DNA of 64,000 bases from Caulobacter sp. (GCA_021741355.1 JAIOXZ010000002.1:210175-274174); one strand, 5' to 3'; shown: positions 16,801 to 26,374, counted from the stretch's first letter. Numbers and translations are program-made. Notes: a model not told the origin generated them from the letters alone.

Positions 16801-17451
16801 ATGGGATTCACGATCGCCGTCGACGGGCCGGCCGCCTCCGGCAAGGGCACGATCGCCGTGCGCCTGGGCGCGCAGTACGGCTACCCGGTGCTCGACTCCG
16901 GCCTGCTCTACAGGGCGGTCGGCATGAAGGTGCTCGGCCAGGGCGGCGACCTGTCCGACGAGGCCGCCGCCACGGCCGCGGCCCGGGCGCTGGAGCCGTC
17001 CGAACTGGAGGGGCCCGTGGTCCGCACCCGCGCCGCCGGCGAGGCCGCCAGCCGGGTGGCGATCTACACCCCTGTCCGCCAGGTGCTGCGGGACTTCCAG
17101 CGGGCCTTCGCGGCCCAGGAGCCCGGCGCGGTGATCGACGGCCGCGACATCGGCACCGTCATCGCCCCGGACGCCCCGGCCAAGCTCTATGTCACCGCCA
17201 CCCCCGAGGCCCGCGCGGAGCGCCGCTGGAAACAGCTGGTCGGCCAGGGCGAGACCGTGACCTACGAGGAGATCCTCGCCGACATCCATGTGCGCGACGC
17301 CCGCGACAGCGCCCGGGCCGACTCGCCGATGGTCGCCGCGCCGGACGCGGTCTTGCTCGACACCACCGAAATGACTATAGACGCGGCCTTCGATGCGGCC
17401 CGCCGTATCGTCGAGGCGGCGCGCAGCCGGCGGGAAACCGCCAAGGGCTAA
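16801..17451 (+). CDS. cmk: Cytidylate kinase
   Basis: This 216-residue kinase phosphorylates CMP and dCMP. It has the Walker A motif GPAASGKGT (residues 9-17), the LDSGLLYRAVG substrate loop, and IDGRDIGTVIAPDA with the conserved Arg-Asp. The ribosome-binding site GAGGAGG overlaps the end of aroA. It forms an aroA-cmk-rpsA group. Confidence 0.95.
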   Translation: MGFTIAVDGPAASGKGTIAVRLGAQYGYPVLDSGLLYRAVGMKVLGQGGDLSDEAAATAAARALEPSELEGPVVRTRAAGEAASRVAIYTPVRQVLRDFQRAFAAQEPGAVIDGRDIGTVIAPDAPAKLYVTATPEARAERRWKQLVGQGETVTYEEILADIHVRDARDSARADSPMVAAPDAVLLDTTEMTIDAAFDAARRIVEAARSRRETAKG

Positions 17452-17576
17452 TCCAAGCGCGCTCCACTCGTACGGCCGCGGGCGCTCAAATCCACCTGAA
17501 ACCCATGGACCGCCCGGACTCCGCCGGCATCCCGCCCGCCTGTCCGCGATCCGCAACCAAGAGACTGAAACACTAT

Positions 17577-19292
17577 ATGGCCGACGATCTCAGCCTGAAC
17601 CCCAGCCGCGATGACTTCGCGGCCCTGCTCGACGAATCCATGGGCGGCGCCGGCGGCGACTTCGCCGAAGGCACCGTCATCAACGGTATCGTTGTTGGCA
17701 TCGAAAAGGACTTCGCCATCATCGACGTCGGTCTGAAGACCGAAGGTCGCATCCTGATCAAGGAATTCGGCGTCGACGACGCCGGCAAGCCCACCCTGAA
17801 GATCGGCGACACCGTCGAGGTGTTCCTCGAGCGTCTCGAGAACGCCCTGGGCGAAGCGGTCATCAGCCGCGAGAAGGCCAAGCGCGAAGAAGCCTGGACC
17901 CGCCTGGAAGGCGTGTTCGCCAAGCAGGAGCCGGTCATGGGCTCCATCGTCGGCCGCGTGAAGGGCGGCTTCACCGTCGACCTGGGCGGCGCCTCGGCGT
18001 TCCTGCCCGGTTCGCAGGTGGATATCCGTCCGGTCCGCGACGTCGGCCCGCTGATGGGCAAGGAACAGCCCTTCGCCATCCTCAAGATGGACCGTCCGCG
18101 CGGCAACATCGTCGTCTCGCGTCGCGCCATCCTGGAAGAAGCCCGCGCCGAACAGCGCACCGAGCTGGTCAGCCAGCTGCAAGAGGGCGAAATCCGCGAA
18201 GGCGTGGTCAAGAACATCACCGACTACGGCGCGTTCGTGGACCTGGGCGGCATCGACGGCCTGCTGCACGTCACCGACATGAGCTGGAAGCGCGTCTCGC
18301 ACCCCTCGCAGGTGCTCGCCGTCGGCGACACGGTGAAGGTGCAGATCATCAAGATCAACCCGGACACCCAGCGCATCAGCCTCGGCATGAAGCAGCTGCA
18401 GTCCGATCCCTGGGACGGCGTCGAAGCCAAGTACCCGGTCGGCGCCAAGTACACCGGCCGCATCACCAACATCACCGACTACGGCGCGTTTGTTGAGCTG
18501 GAAGCCGGCGTTGAAGGCCTGGTGCACGTCTCGGAAATGTCCTGGACCAAGAAGAACGTCCACCCGGGCAAGATCGTCTCCACCTCGCAGGAAGTGGACG
18601 TCATCGTGCTCGACGTCGACAGCTCCAAGCGCCGCGTGTCGCTGGGCCTCAAGCAGGCCATGGCGAACCCGTGGGACGCCTTCCTGGCGACGCATCCGAT
18701 CGGCTCGACCGTCGAAGGCGAAGTCAAGAACGCCACCGAGTTCGGTCTGTTCGTCGGCCTCGACGGCGACATCGACGGCTTGGTCCACCTGTCCGACCTG
18801 GACTGGAACGCGTCTGGCGAAGAAGCCATGGCGAAGTTCAAGAAGGGCGACATGATCAAGGCCCGCGTGCTCGACGTCGACGTCGAGAAGGAGCGCATCA
18901 GCCTGGGCGTGAAGCAGCTGGCCGGCGATCCGATGACCGGCGACACCTTCCGCAAGGGTCAGATCGTGACCGTCACGGTGACGGAAGTCACCACCGGCGG
19001 CATCGAGGTCAAGTTCGGCGAGGACGACGCGCCGATGACGGCCTTCATCCGCAAGTCGGACCTGTCGCGCGACCGTCAGGAGCAGCGCCCCGAGCGCTAC
19101 GCCGTCGGCGATCGCATCGACGCCCAGGTGACCAACATCGACAAGGCCGCCCGTCGGGTGTCCGTCTCGATCAAGTCGCTGGAAATGGCCGAAGAGAAGG
19201 AAGCCATCGAGCAGTTCGGGTCCTCGGACTCCGGCGCCTCGCTGGGCGACATTCTCGGCGCGGCCCTGCGTGAGAAGGCCTCGAAGGACTAA
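17577..19292 (+). CDS. rpsA: 30S ribosomal protein S1
   Basis: The 571-residue protein carries six S1 (OB-fold) RNA-binding repeats at roughly 34-104, 120-184, 205-273, 290-360, 377-447 and 464-534, with the typical YGAFVDLGGIDGLLHVTDMSW in repeat 3 and YGAFVELEAGVEGLVHVSEMSW in repeat 4. It helps the 30S subunit bind and unfold mRNA. The ATG at 17577 begins MADDLSLNPSRDDFA, the alphaproteobacterial N-terminus. Codon use is highly biased, as expected for abundant proteins. A strong terminator follows. Confidence 0.97.
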   Translation: MADDLSLNPSRDDFAALLDESMGGAGGDFAEGTVINGIVVGIEKDFAIIDVGLKTEGRILIKEFGVDDAGKPTLKIGDTVEVFLERLENALGEAVISREKAKREEAWTRLEGVFAKQEPVMGSIVGRVKGGFTVDLGGASAFLPGSQVDIRPVRDVGPLMGKEQPFAILKMDRPRGNIVVSRRAILEEARAEQRTELVSQLQEGEIREGVVKNITDYGAFVDLGGIDGLLHVTDMSWKRVSHPSQVLAVGDTVKVQIIKINPDTQRISLGMKQLQSDPWDGVEAKYPVGAKYTGRITNITDYGAFVELEAGVEGLVHVSEMSWTKKNVHPGKIVSTSQEVDVIVLDVDSSKRRVSLGLKQAMANPWDAFLATHPIGSTVEGEVKNATEFGLFVGLDGDIDGLVHLSDLDWNASGEEAMAKFKKGDMIKARVLDVDVEKERISLGVKQLAGDPMTGDTFRKGQIVTVTVTEVTTGGIEVKFGEDDAPMTAFIRKSDLSRDRQEQRPERYAVGDRIDAQVTNIDKAARRVSVSIKSLEMAEEKEAIEQFGSSDSGASLGDILGAALREKASKD

Positions 19293-19305
19293 CCTTCGCG
19301 TTCTG

Positions 19306-20145
19306 CTACGAAGTCAGACGGCGGTCGGGGTTTTCCCCGGCCGCCGTTTTCGTATGGGCGGCGAGGCTGGCCGATTCCGACGCCCCCGGGACGATGTCGA
19401 GACTCGCCCAGCTGGCGCCGGCGGCGCGCACCGCCGTCAGGCCGGCCACCGAACGGACGGCGTGCACCAGAACCCCCGGTCCGATCTTCTGCAGCGCCAG
19501 AACGGTGCGCAGCATGGCCGCCTCGTCCTCGGCGTCCGCCAGTGCGGCCGCCTCGACGGTCGCGCCCGTGAAGCCACAGTCGGTAAGATCCCTGATCACC
19601 TGCCGTTTTGGTGTCGCCCGGGCCAGCACGCCGCGGAAAATCGGCTGCAGCTGGCCGGTAACCTCGCGCAGGGCGGCCTGGGGCGTGCCGGCCTCGATGC
19701 CGGTGATCTCGCAGACCGGCAGGTTGCGCAGCTTGACCTGCCCCTCGGCGGCCAGTCGCAGCAGCTTGCGTCGCGAGCGGCTGTTGCGCAGCGACGACCA
19801 GGACAGAGGCAGGATCAGCAGCGGCGGCCGACCGCCCTCGACCATGGGTTCGGCAACCGCGAAGGCCTTTTCTAAGACCGCCACGTCAAGGCGCTCCTGA
19901 TCGATGGCGTTGAGCGCCGACCCGCTGACCGCGGCCAGACGGCCATCCGGCTGCTGTTCGCTGACGGCGTAGGCACCCGCCCGGCCGCGCAGGGCGCCCT
20001 CGCCCAGAGCGATCACCGGCCGCAGGAAGCCCCGCGCCAGCAAGGGGCGGCCCGAGGCTCCGGCCATGCTGACGGCGATCTTCGGGCCGCGAAATCGCTC
20101 AAGGGCCGGATCCCGGGGCAGAGGCTTGATAATGACGTGGTCCAT
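19306..20145 (-). CDS. Hypothetical protein with degenerate EAL-like domain
   Basis: The 279-residue protein has no clear match by eye, but its middle follows the EAL phosphodiesterase pattern: AIDQERLDVAVLEKA aligns with the DrwvL helix, GRPPLLILPLSWSSL with the vavNlSa strand, and LRNLPVCEITGIEAG with the LxlEiTE strand. The EAL signature itself and most metal-binding acidic residues are missing, so it should not hydrolyse cyclic di-GMP and may bind a nucleotide or a protein instead. This family link is an inference. It is convergent with rpsA and divergent from ihfB. Confidence 0.6.
   Translation of the reverse strand: MDHVIIKPLPRDPALERFRGPKIAVSMAGASGRPLLARGFLRPVIALGEGALRGRAGAYAVSEQQPDGRLAAVSGSALNAIDQERLDVAVLEKAFAVAEPMVEGGRPPLLILPLSWSSLRNSRSRRKLLRLAAEGQVKLRNLPVCEITGIEAGTPQAALREVTGQLQPIFRGVLARATPKRQVIRDLTDCGFTGATVEAAALADAEDEAAMLRTVLALQKIGPGVLVHAVRSVAGLTAVRAAGASWASLDIVPGASESASLAAHTKTAAGENPDRRLTS
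19318..19350 (+). terminator. Terminator of rpsA
   Basis: A perfect 13-bp stem ACGGCGGTCGGGG / CCCCGGCCGCCGT with loop TTTT is followed by T4. It begins 25 bases after the rpsA stop and lies inside the 3' end of the convergent gene at 19306-20145, so the last residues of that protein are encoded by the hairpin. Confidence 0.88.
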
Positions 20146-20308
20146 TCCTGACGCAGACCTGGCTACCGGGCTCGTTTCTCAACCCAAAATGAGCCTCTCA
20201 CGACGGCATTGCGCCCAGCTTAATGCGCCGACCGCCGACAACCCCTTGAAGACTCAAGAATGATTGGGCAAAGGTCGGTTGGCCGACGACCGGGCCGGGG
20301 GGACCGCC

Positions 20309-20590
20309 ATGATCAAATCCGAGCTGATCGCCAGGCTGGCCGCCGAGAACCCCCATCTGACCCAGCGCGACATCGAACGCGTGGTCGGCGTGATCCTCGA
20401 GAAGATGACCGTGGCCCTGGAAGGCGGCGGACGGGTCGAGTTGCGCGGCTTCGGCGCCTTTTCCGTCCGCTCACGGCCCGCGCGCGCCGGGCGCAACCCG
20501 CGCACCGGCGAGCCGGTGTCGGTCAAGGGCAAGCATGTGCCCTTCTTCAAGAGCGGCAAGGAACTGCGCGAGCGGCTCAACGCCGACTGA
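20309..20590 (+). CDS. ihfB: Integration host factor subunit beta
   Basis: This 93-residue DNA-bending protein has the HU/IHF fold, with the intercalating-loop region [12 protein letters not shown] and the [12 protein letters not shown] strand. With IhfA it compacts DNA and serves sigma-54 and cell-cycle promoters. The ATG at 20309 ([11 protein letters not shown]) has GGGGGGA upstream and gives the standard length. A short palindrome CTTGA-AGAC-TCAAG lies at 20245-20258 in its upstream region. Confidence 0.95.
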   Translation: MIKSELIARLAAENPHLTQRDIERVVGVILEKMTVALEGGGRVELRGFGAFSVRSRPARAGRNPRTGEPVSVKGKHVPFFKSGKELRERLNAD

Positions 20591-20654
20591 CGCGCGCTTG
20601 ACCTGGATGGCCCGGCCCGGAAAGCTCGCCGTCTGAACCGGACGGGAGACACCC

Positions 20655-21074
20655 ATGAGCGTGATCAAGGAATTTCGCGAGTTCATCGCGCGCGGCAATG
20701 TCGTCGACCTGGCCGTCGGGGTGATCATCGGCGGGTCGTTCGGGGCCATTGTAAAGAGCCTGGTCGACCAGGTGGTCATGCCGCCGATCGGCCTGATCAC
20801 CGGCGGAATCGATTTTTCCAAGCTCGAATGGGTGCTGCGCGCCGACAATCCGGCGACCGAGGTGATCGAAAAGGTCGCCATCGGCTATGGCGGCTTCATC
20901 AACACCGTCATCCAGTTCCTGATCGTCGCGGCGGCTGTGTTCCTGCTGGTCAAGGCGATCAACAGCGCCCGGCGGGAGGCGCCCGCGGAGCCGGAAGCGC
21001 CGCCCGCGCCGACGCCGAGCGAAGCCCTGCTGACCGAGATCCGCGACCTGCTGAAGGCCGGCAAGGCCGGATGA
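20655..21074 (+). CDS. mscL: Large-conductance mechanosensitive channel
   Basis: The 139-residue protein begins with the amphipathic helix and pore-lining motif [21 protein letters not shown] and has a second transmembrane helix (about residues 76-100) and a charged C-terminal helix. It opens under hypo-osmotic shock to release solutes. The C-terminal linker is rich in Ala, Pro and Glu. GGGAGA lies before the ATG. Confidence 0.96.
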   Translation: MSVIKEFREFIARGNVVDLAVGVIIGGSFGAIVKSLVDQVVMPPIGLITGGIDFSKLEWVLRADNPATEVIEKVAIGYGGFINTVIQFLIVAAAVFLLVKAINSARREAPAEPEAPPAPTPSEALLTEIRDLLKAGKAG

Positions 21075-21092
21075 TGCGGCTCTGAAGCCCAC

Positions 21093-21731
21093 ATGACCGG
21101 AACCAAGATCTGCGGCCTGTCCACGCCCGAGACGGTGGCGGCCGCTGTGGACGGCGGCGCGGCCTTCATCGGGCTGAACTTCTTCCCGCCCAGCCCGCGC
21201 TATCTGACGCCGGACGCCGCCGCACGGCTGGCCCTGCCGGCGCGCGGCAAGACGACCATCGTCGCCGTGACCGTCGATCCTGACGACGACCTGGTCGACC
21301 GTCTGATGGCGACGCTTCGGCCGGACCTGATCCAGCTGCACGGCAAGGAGTCACCCAATCGGGTGCGGGATGTCGCGGCGCGATCCGGCGTGGGGGTGAT
21401 CAAGGTGATCTCCGTGACCGATGCGTCCGATCTCGAGACCGCCCGGGCCTACGACGGCCTGGTCGACCATCTGATGTTCGACGCGCGGCCGCCGGCGGGA
21501 TCCAGCCTGCCGGGGGGCATGGGTGCGAAGTTCGACTGGACGATTCTGGCTGGACGCCGGTTCGCGCGGCCCTACCTCCTCGCGGGCGGCCTCGATCCGT
21601 GGAACGTCGGAGAGGCCCTGCGCCAGTCCGGCGCCCCGATCGCGGACGTTTCCTCTGGCGTGGAGCGCGGCCCGGGGATAAAGGACCCCGGCCTGATTTC
21701 GGCCTTTCTGGAGGCGGTGCGCCGCGCCTGA
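21093..21731 (+). CDS. trpF: Phosphoribosylanthranilate isomerase
   Basis: This 212-residue TIM-barrel enzyme isomerises PRA to CdRP in tryptophan synthesis. It has the catalytic cysteine in KICGLS at the first strand, the FFPPSPRYL loop, LIQLHGKE, and the phosphate-binding LAGGL and ADVSSGVE motifs at the end. Its stop is directly followed by the trpB start, so trpF, trpB and trpA form one operon. Confidence 0.95.
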   Translation: MTGTKICGLSTPETVAAAVDGGAAFIGLNFFPPSPRYLTPDAAARLALPARGKTTIVAVTVDPDDDLVDRLMATLRPDLIQLHGKESPNRVRDVAARSGVGVIKVISVTDASDLETARAYDGLVDHLMFDARPPAGSSLPGGMGAKFDWTILAGRRFARPYLLAGGLDPWNVGEALRQSGAPIADVSSGVERGPGIKDPGLISAFLEAVRRA

Positions 21732-22964
21732 GTGTCTGACGCTGTGAACGCCCAATCCAAGCCTAATGACTGGTCCGCCTTCCCGGACGCCCAGGGACGC
21801 TTCGGCGACTATGGCGGCCGCTATGTCGCCGAGACCCTGATGCCGCTCGTGCTCGAGCTGGAGAGGGCCTATGCGGCGGCCGACGCCGACCCGGCCTTCC
21901 ATGGCGAGCTGAACGGCTTCCTCAAACATTACGTCGGCCGGCCCAACCCGCTGTATTTCGCCGAGCGGCTGACCGCGCACATCGGCGGGGCGAAGATCTA
22001 TTTCAAGCGCGAGGAGCTGAATCACACCGGCGCGCACAAGATCAACAACTGCATGGGCCAGATCCTGCTGGCCCTGCGGATGGGCAAGACGCGGATCATC
22101 GCCGAGACCGGCGCCGGCCAGCATGGCGTGGCCAGCGCCACCGTCTGCGCCCGCTTCGGCCTGCCCTGCATCGTCTACATGGGCGCGGTCGACGTCGAGC
22201 GGCAGAAGCCGAACGTGTTCCGCATGAACCTGCTGGGCGCGGAGGTCCGGCCGGTGACGTCCGGGGCCGGCACGCTCAAGGACGCCATGAACGAGGCGAT
22301 GCGCGACTGGGTGACCAACGTCGAGGACACCTACTACATGATCGGCACCGCCGCCGGTCCGCACCCCTATCCGGCCATGGTTCGCGACTTCCAGTCGGTG
22401 ATCGGCAAGGAAATCCGCACCCAGATCATGGAAGCCGAGGGCCGCCTGCCTGACGCCGTGGTCGCCTGCGTCGGCGGCGGCTCGAACGCCATCGGCACCT
22501 TCCACCCGTTCCTCGCCGACGAGGGCGTGCGCATCTACGGCGTGGAGGCCTCTGGCCACGGCCTGCTGACCGACAAGCACGCCGCCTCGCTGACGGGGGG
22601 CAAGCCGGGCGTCCTGCATGGCAACAAGACCTATCTGCTGCAGGACGACGACGGCCAGATCCTCGACGCCCACTCGATCAGCGCCGGCCTCGACTATCCG
22701 GGCATCGGTCCGGAGCACAGCTGGCTGCACGACACGGGCCGGGCGAAGTACCTGACCTGCACCGACGACGAAGCTCTGGCCGCCTTCCAGCTCTGCGCGG
22801 AGCTGGAGGGGATCATCCCGGCCCTCGAGACCGCCCATGCGATCGCCAAGTTGCCCGAAGTGGCGAAGGACGTCGGCAAGGACGGCGTCATCGTCCTGAC
22901 CATGTCCGGCCGGGGCGACAAGGACGTCAACACGGTCGCCGCCGCCCTGGGAATGACGATTTGA
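21732..22964 (+). CDS. trpB: Tryptophan synthase beta chain
   Basis: This PLP enzyme joins indole with serine. The 410-residue protein shows the PLP lysine in HTGAHKINN (Lys103), ETGAGQHG, and the phosphate-binding GGGSNAIG loop. The start is GTG at 21732, directly after the trpF stop; a second GTG at 21744 is possible. The stop overlaps the TTG start of trpA. Confidence 0.97.
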   Translation: MSDAVNAQSKPNDWSAFPDAQGRFGDYGGRYVAETLMPLVLELERAYAAADADPAFHGELNGFLKHYVGRPNPLYFAERLTAHIGGAKIYFKREELNHTGAHKINNCMGQILLALRMGKTRIIAETGAGQHGVASATVCARFGLPCIVYMGAVDVERQKPNVFRMNLLGAEVRPVTSGAGTLKDAMNEAMRDWVTNVEDTYYMIGTAAGPHPYPAMVRDFQSVIGKEIRTQIMEAEGRLPDAVVACVGGGSNAIGTFHPFLADEGVRIYGVEASGHGLLTDKHAASLTGGKPGVLHGNKTYLLQDDDGQILDAHSISAGLDYPGIGPEHSWLHDTGRAKYLTCTDDEALAAFQLCAELEGIIPALETAHAIAKLPEVAKDVGKDGVIVLTMSGRGDKDVNTVAAALGMTI

Positions 22965-23794
22965 CCGCCAACAGACTGACCACGCGCTTCGCGGCCCTGG
23001 CCGCCGAGGATCGCGCCGCCTTTGTCACCTATGTGATGGCCGGCGACCCGGACATCGCCGTCTCGTCGGAGATCCTCGCGAAGCTGCCGGCGGCGGGCGC
23101 GGACATCATCGAGCTCGGCATGCCGTTCTCGGACCCGATGGCCGAGGGCCCGACGATCCAGCGCGCCGCCCAGCGGTCGCTGGCCGCCAAGACGAAGATG
23201 TCCGACGTGCTGGCCATGGTCGCCGCGTTCCGCCGGCAGGACGACGTCACGCCGATCGTGCTGATGGGCTATCTCAATCCGGTGCTGTTCCGCGGTTTCG
23301 AGACCTTCGCGGCGGACGCCGCCGCCGCCGGCGTCGACGGCCTGATCATCGTCGACTGTCCGCCGGAAGAGGCCGATCCGCTGGCCGACGCGCTGGACGC
23401 AGTCGGCGTCTCGCTGATCCGCCTCGCCGCCCCGACCACCGACGACGCCCGCCTGCCGGCGGTCGTGCGGCGCACCTCGGGGTTCATCTATTACGTCTCC
23501 GTCGCCGGGGTCACCGGGGTGAAGGAAGCCGTCACCGGTTCTCTGGCCCAGCCTGTGCAGAGACTGCGCGCGGCGTCCGGTCTGCCGGTCGCGGTGGGAT
23601 TTGGCATCCGGACGCCCGAAAAGGCCGCGGAAGTCGCCAGACTGGCCGACGGCGTGGTGGTCGGATCGGCGCTGGTCGATGAAATCGAAGGCGCCCTGAA
23701 CAGCGGGGCGAACGAAAACGTGACTGAAAGAGTTCTTTCCAAGGCGGCAGAGCTGGCTAAGGCTGTGCGCTTGGCGCGAGTCAGGGATGCTTGA
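22961..23794 (+). CDS. trpA: Tryptophan synthase alpha chain
   Basis: The subunit cleaves indole-3-glycerol phosphate and channels indole to TrpB. The 277-residue TIM barrel has the catalytic Glu in [17 protein letters not shown] and catalytic Asp in [10 protein letters not shown], with the phosphate loops [10 protein letters not shown] and GVVVGSALV. It uses a TTG start overlapping the trpB stop (TTGA). The end overlaps the accD start by 8 bases. Confidence 0.96.
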   Translation: MTANRLTTRFAALAAEDRAAFVTYVMAGDPDIAVSSEILAKLPAAGADIIELGMPFSDPMAEGPTIQRAAQRSLAAKTKMSDVLAMVAAFRRQDDVTPIVLMGYLNPVLFRGFETFAADAAAAGVDGLIIVDCPPEEADPLADALDAVGVSLIRLAAPTTDDARLPAVVRRTSGFIYYVSVAGVTGVKEAVTGSLAQPVQRLRAASGLPVAVGFGIRTPEKAAEVARLADGVVVGSALVDEIEGALNSGANENVTERVLSKAAELAKAVRLARVRDA

Positions 23795-24719
23795 AGCGAT
23801 GGCGATGGCTGACCCGAAGAACGAAAAACCGACCCGGGGTAATGCGCGTGAGCGTCAGGGCTGGCTTGCCCGGATCGCCCCCGGCGTCCGCGGCGCGTTC
23901 GTAAAGCGCGAAACGCCCGAAAATCTCTGGGTCAAATGCCCCGACACCGGGGAGATGATCTATCGCCCCGACCTGGAGGCCGCCTGGTGGGTGACGCCCG
24001 CCGGCCGCCATATGCGCATCGGGCCCGAGCTGCGCTTCAAGTTCACCTTCGACAACGCCGCCTACGAGACCTTCGACACCCCGACGGTGCCCGAGGATCC
24101 GCTGCACTTCACCGATGGCCGCCCCTACGCTGATCGTCTCGCCGCGGCCCGCAAGGCGACCGGCGAGCCCGACGCCATGGCCCTGGCCGCCGGCGATATC
24201 GGCGGCACGCCGACCGTGGTGCTGGTGCAGGACTTCGCCTTCATGGGCGGGTCGCTGGGCATGGCCGCAGGCGAGGCCTTCATCGCCGCCGCGCGGCTGG
24301 CGATCGAGCGTCAGTCGCCGCTGGTGGTCTACACCGCCGCCGGCGGGGCGCGGATGCAGGAAGGGACCCTGTCCCTGATGCAGATGGCCCGCACCACCCT
24401 GGCGATCCAGGAAATGAAGCGCGCGCGCCTGCCCTATATCGTCGTGCTGACCGACCCGACCACCGGCGGGGTCACCGCCAGCTACGCCATGCTGGGCGAC
24501 ATCCATTTCGCCGAGCCGGGCGCCCTGATCGGCTTCGCCGGCCAGCGGGTAATCGAGCAGACCATCCGCGAGACCCTGCCGCCGGGCTTCCAGCGCGCCG
24601 AGTATCTGGTCGAAAAGGGCATGGTCGACCGCGTCGTGGCCCGCCACGAACTGCCCGCGGTGCTGGGTTCGATCCTGACCACCCTGATGATGGGCCGGGA
24701 CGGTTCGAAGGCGGCATAA
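23787..24719 (+). CDS. accD: Acetyl-CoA carboxylase carboxyltransferase beta subunit
   Basis: With AccA this subunit transfers carboxyl from biotin to acetyl-CoA, the first step of fatty acid synthesis. The crotonase-like core (about 110-290) has GGSLGMAAGEAF and DPTTGGVTASYAMLGDI. The N-terminal zinc ribbon normally has four cysteines; here NLWVKCPDTGEMIY and WVTPAGRHMRI keep only one, so no zinc can be bound in the usual way, a change I also know from other alphaproteobacterial AccD proteins. Starts at 23787, 23799 and 23805 are all possible. It overlaps trpA, as is usual for trpFBA-accD-folC. Confidence 0.95.
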   Translation: MLEAMAMADPKNEKPTRGNARERQGWLARIAPGVRGAFVKRETPENLWVKCPDTGEMIYRPDLEAAWWVTPAGRHMRIGPELRFKFTFDNAAYETFDTPTVPEDPLHFTDGRPYADRLAAARKATGEPDAMALAAGDIGGTPTVVLVQDFAFMGGSLGMAAGEAFIAAARLAIERQSPLVVYTAAGGARMQEGTLSLMQMARTTLAIQEMKRARLPYIVVLTDPTTGGVTASYAMLGDIHFAEPGALIGFAGQRVIEQTIRETLPPGFQRAEYLVEKGMVDRVVARHELPAVLGSILTTLMMGRDGSKAA

Positions 24720-24730
24720 CAAATTTCCGT

Positions 24731-24829
24731 TCATCCCGGCGAAGGCCGGGACCCAGGCGTTTTTCTGAAACCCCGGTGTGAGCGGACCTGAACACAAACA
24801 AACCTGGGTCCCGGCCTTCGCCGGGATGA
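24731..24829. repeat. Inverted repeat with perfect 27-bp arms between accD and folC
   Basis: The arms 24731-24757 and 24803-24829 begin TCATCCCGGCGAAGGCCGGG and are perfect reverse complements, with a 45-base loop. Each arm itself contains CCCGGC-GAAG-GCCGGG. This type of BIME-like element lies 11 bases after the accD stop and just before the folC GTG, so it may influence mRNA ends. Confidence 0.9.
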
Positions 24830-24839
24830 GCGGATTTTA

Positions 24840-26159
24840 GTGTCAGACCATCTTCGCCAACACGACGCCGCCCTCGAACGGCTCCGGCTGCTGCATCCCA
24901 AGCTCATCGACCTGTCGCTGGGGCGGATGCACCGGCTGTGCACGGCGCTGGGCGATCCGCAGCGCAAACTGCCGCCCGTGGTCCATGTGGCCGGGACCAA
25001 CGGAAAGGGCTCCACCGTCGCCTTCCTGCGGGCCATCGCCGAGGCGGCGGGGCTGCGGGTGCATGTGTTCTCCTCGCCGCATCTGGTGCGCTTCGCCGAG
25101 CGGATCCGGCTGGCCGGAACCCTGATCACCGACGCGCATCTGACGCAGGTCCTGGAGCGGGTCGAGCAAGCCAACGCCGGCGAGGCGATCACCTTCTTCG
25201 AGATCACCGCGGCCGCGGCGCTGCTGGCGTTCTCGGAGGTGGAGGCCGACCTCTGCCTGCTGGAAGTCGGGCTCGGCGGCGCGCTGGACGCGACCAACGT
25301 GCTCGAACGCCCCGCGCTCAGCGTCATTGCGCCCGTCGACCACGACCATCGTGAGTTCCTCGGCGACACGATCACCGGCATCGCCGGAGAGAAGGCCGGC
25401 ATCATCAAGCGGGGCGCGCCGGTCGTCGTCGGCCGCCAGTCGGAGGAAGCGTTCGCGGTCATCGAGGCGCGGGCCATGGCGCTCGGCGCGCCGCTGACCG
25501 CCATGGGCGTGGACTTCGACGCCTGGAGCGAGCGCGGCCGGCTGGTCGTCCAGACGCCGGACCGGCTGCTCGACCTGCCGCTGCCGTCGCTGGCGGGGCC
25601 GCACCAGATCGACAACGCGGGCCTCGCCGTGATGGCCGCCCTGCAGCTGCGCGAGGCGCGGATCGACGAGGACGCGATCAGTCGCGGCGTCGCCTCGGCG
25701 ATCTGGCCGGCGCGGATGCAACGGTTGACCACGGGTCCGTTCGGCGAGCGGGTCCAGACTGCCGGCGCCGACCTCTGGCTCGACGGCGGCCATAATCCGC
25801 ACGCGGCAAGGGCGCTGGCCCGGACCATGGGCGACATGGCGGCGCGGGATGGACGGCCGGTGGCGCTGATCTGCGGCCTGCTGGCCAACAAGGATCTCGA
25901 CGGCTTCTTCGCCGCCTTCCGCGATCTGCGGCCGCGCATCGTCGCCGTGCCGTTCGAGGCCGACGCGGCCAGTCCGCCGGAGCGGCTGGTCGAGGCCGCC
26001 GGCCGGACGGGCTTGAAGGCAGACGTGCAGGGGAGCGCTCTTGCCGCGCTGGAGACCGTGCTGGCGGGGGACGGGCCCCCGCCGCACATCGTTATCTGCG
26101 GATCGCTCTATCTGGCCGGCGAGGTGCTGGCGGCGTCGGAGAGTACCTGGCCGGTGTAG
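24840..26159 (+). CDS. folC: Dihydrofolate synthase / folylpolyglutamate synthase
   Basis: This Mur-ligase-family enzyme adds glutamate to dihydropteroate and folates. The 439-residue protein has the ATP loop VAGTNGKGST (about residues 51-60), HDHREFLGDTITGIAGEKAGI in the central domain, and WLDGGHNPHAA. It starts at GTG, 11 bases after a perfect inverted repeat. Together with pabBC elsewhere in the window it represents two steps of folate synthesis. Confidence 0.95.
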   Translation: MSDHLRQHDAALERLRLLHPKLIDLSLGRMHRLCTALGDPQRKLPPVVHVAGTNGKGSTVAFLRAIAEAAGLRVHVFSSPHLVRFAERIRLAGTLITDAHLTQVLERVEQANAGEAITFFEITAAAALLAFSEVEADLCLLEVGLGGALDATNVLERPALSVIAPVDHDHREFLGDTITGIAGEKAGIIKRGAPVVVGRQSEEAFAVIEARAMALGAPLTAMGVDFDAWSERGRLVVQTPDRLLDLPLPSLAGPHQIDNAGLAVMAALQLREARIDEDAISRGVASAIWPARMQRLTTGPFGERVQTAGADLWLDGGHNPHAARALARTMGDMAARDGRPVALICGLLANKDLDGFFAAFRDLRPRIVAVPFEADAASPPERLVEAAGRTGLKADVQGSALAALETVLAGDGPPPHIVICGSLYLAGEVLAASESTWPV

Positions 26160-26182
26160 GGGGCGCCCCAAAGGCAGACCGC

Positions 26183-26340
26183 GCCCTGATGACTTGACGG
26201 CCAGTGTTGCTCCGGCGGACGGCCTGCTCAAGGACCGCCTTCGGCGGCCGCGCAGCGGCGGGTCCGCAGGACCCGTCCTTGACCAGGTCCGTCGTCCGGA
26301 GCTCAAATTCCATCAAGGCCTTAAGGGCACTTTGTCATCC
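26183..26340 (-). repeat. Structured dispersed repeat, copy B (inverted relative to copy A)
   Basis: Read on the minus strand this element matches 10442-10597 over its whole length, from GGATGACAAAGTGCCCTTAAG to CATCAGGGC. The main stem is CTGGTCAAGGAC / GTCCTTGAGCAG. The first inner hairpin is GGGTCC-TGC-GGACCC, where copy A has GACCCC-CGC-GGGGTC: both strands of the stem changed together. The third hairpin is CCGCC-GAA-GGCGG, extended by one pair. It fills the gap between the folC end and the trxA end. Confidence 0.85.
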
Positions 26341-26374
26341 GGACCGTTTCGGGCCCGTCATCCGGGGCTGGCTA

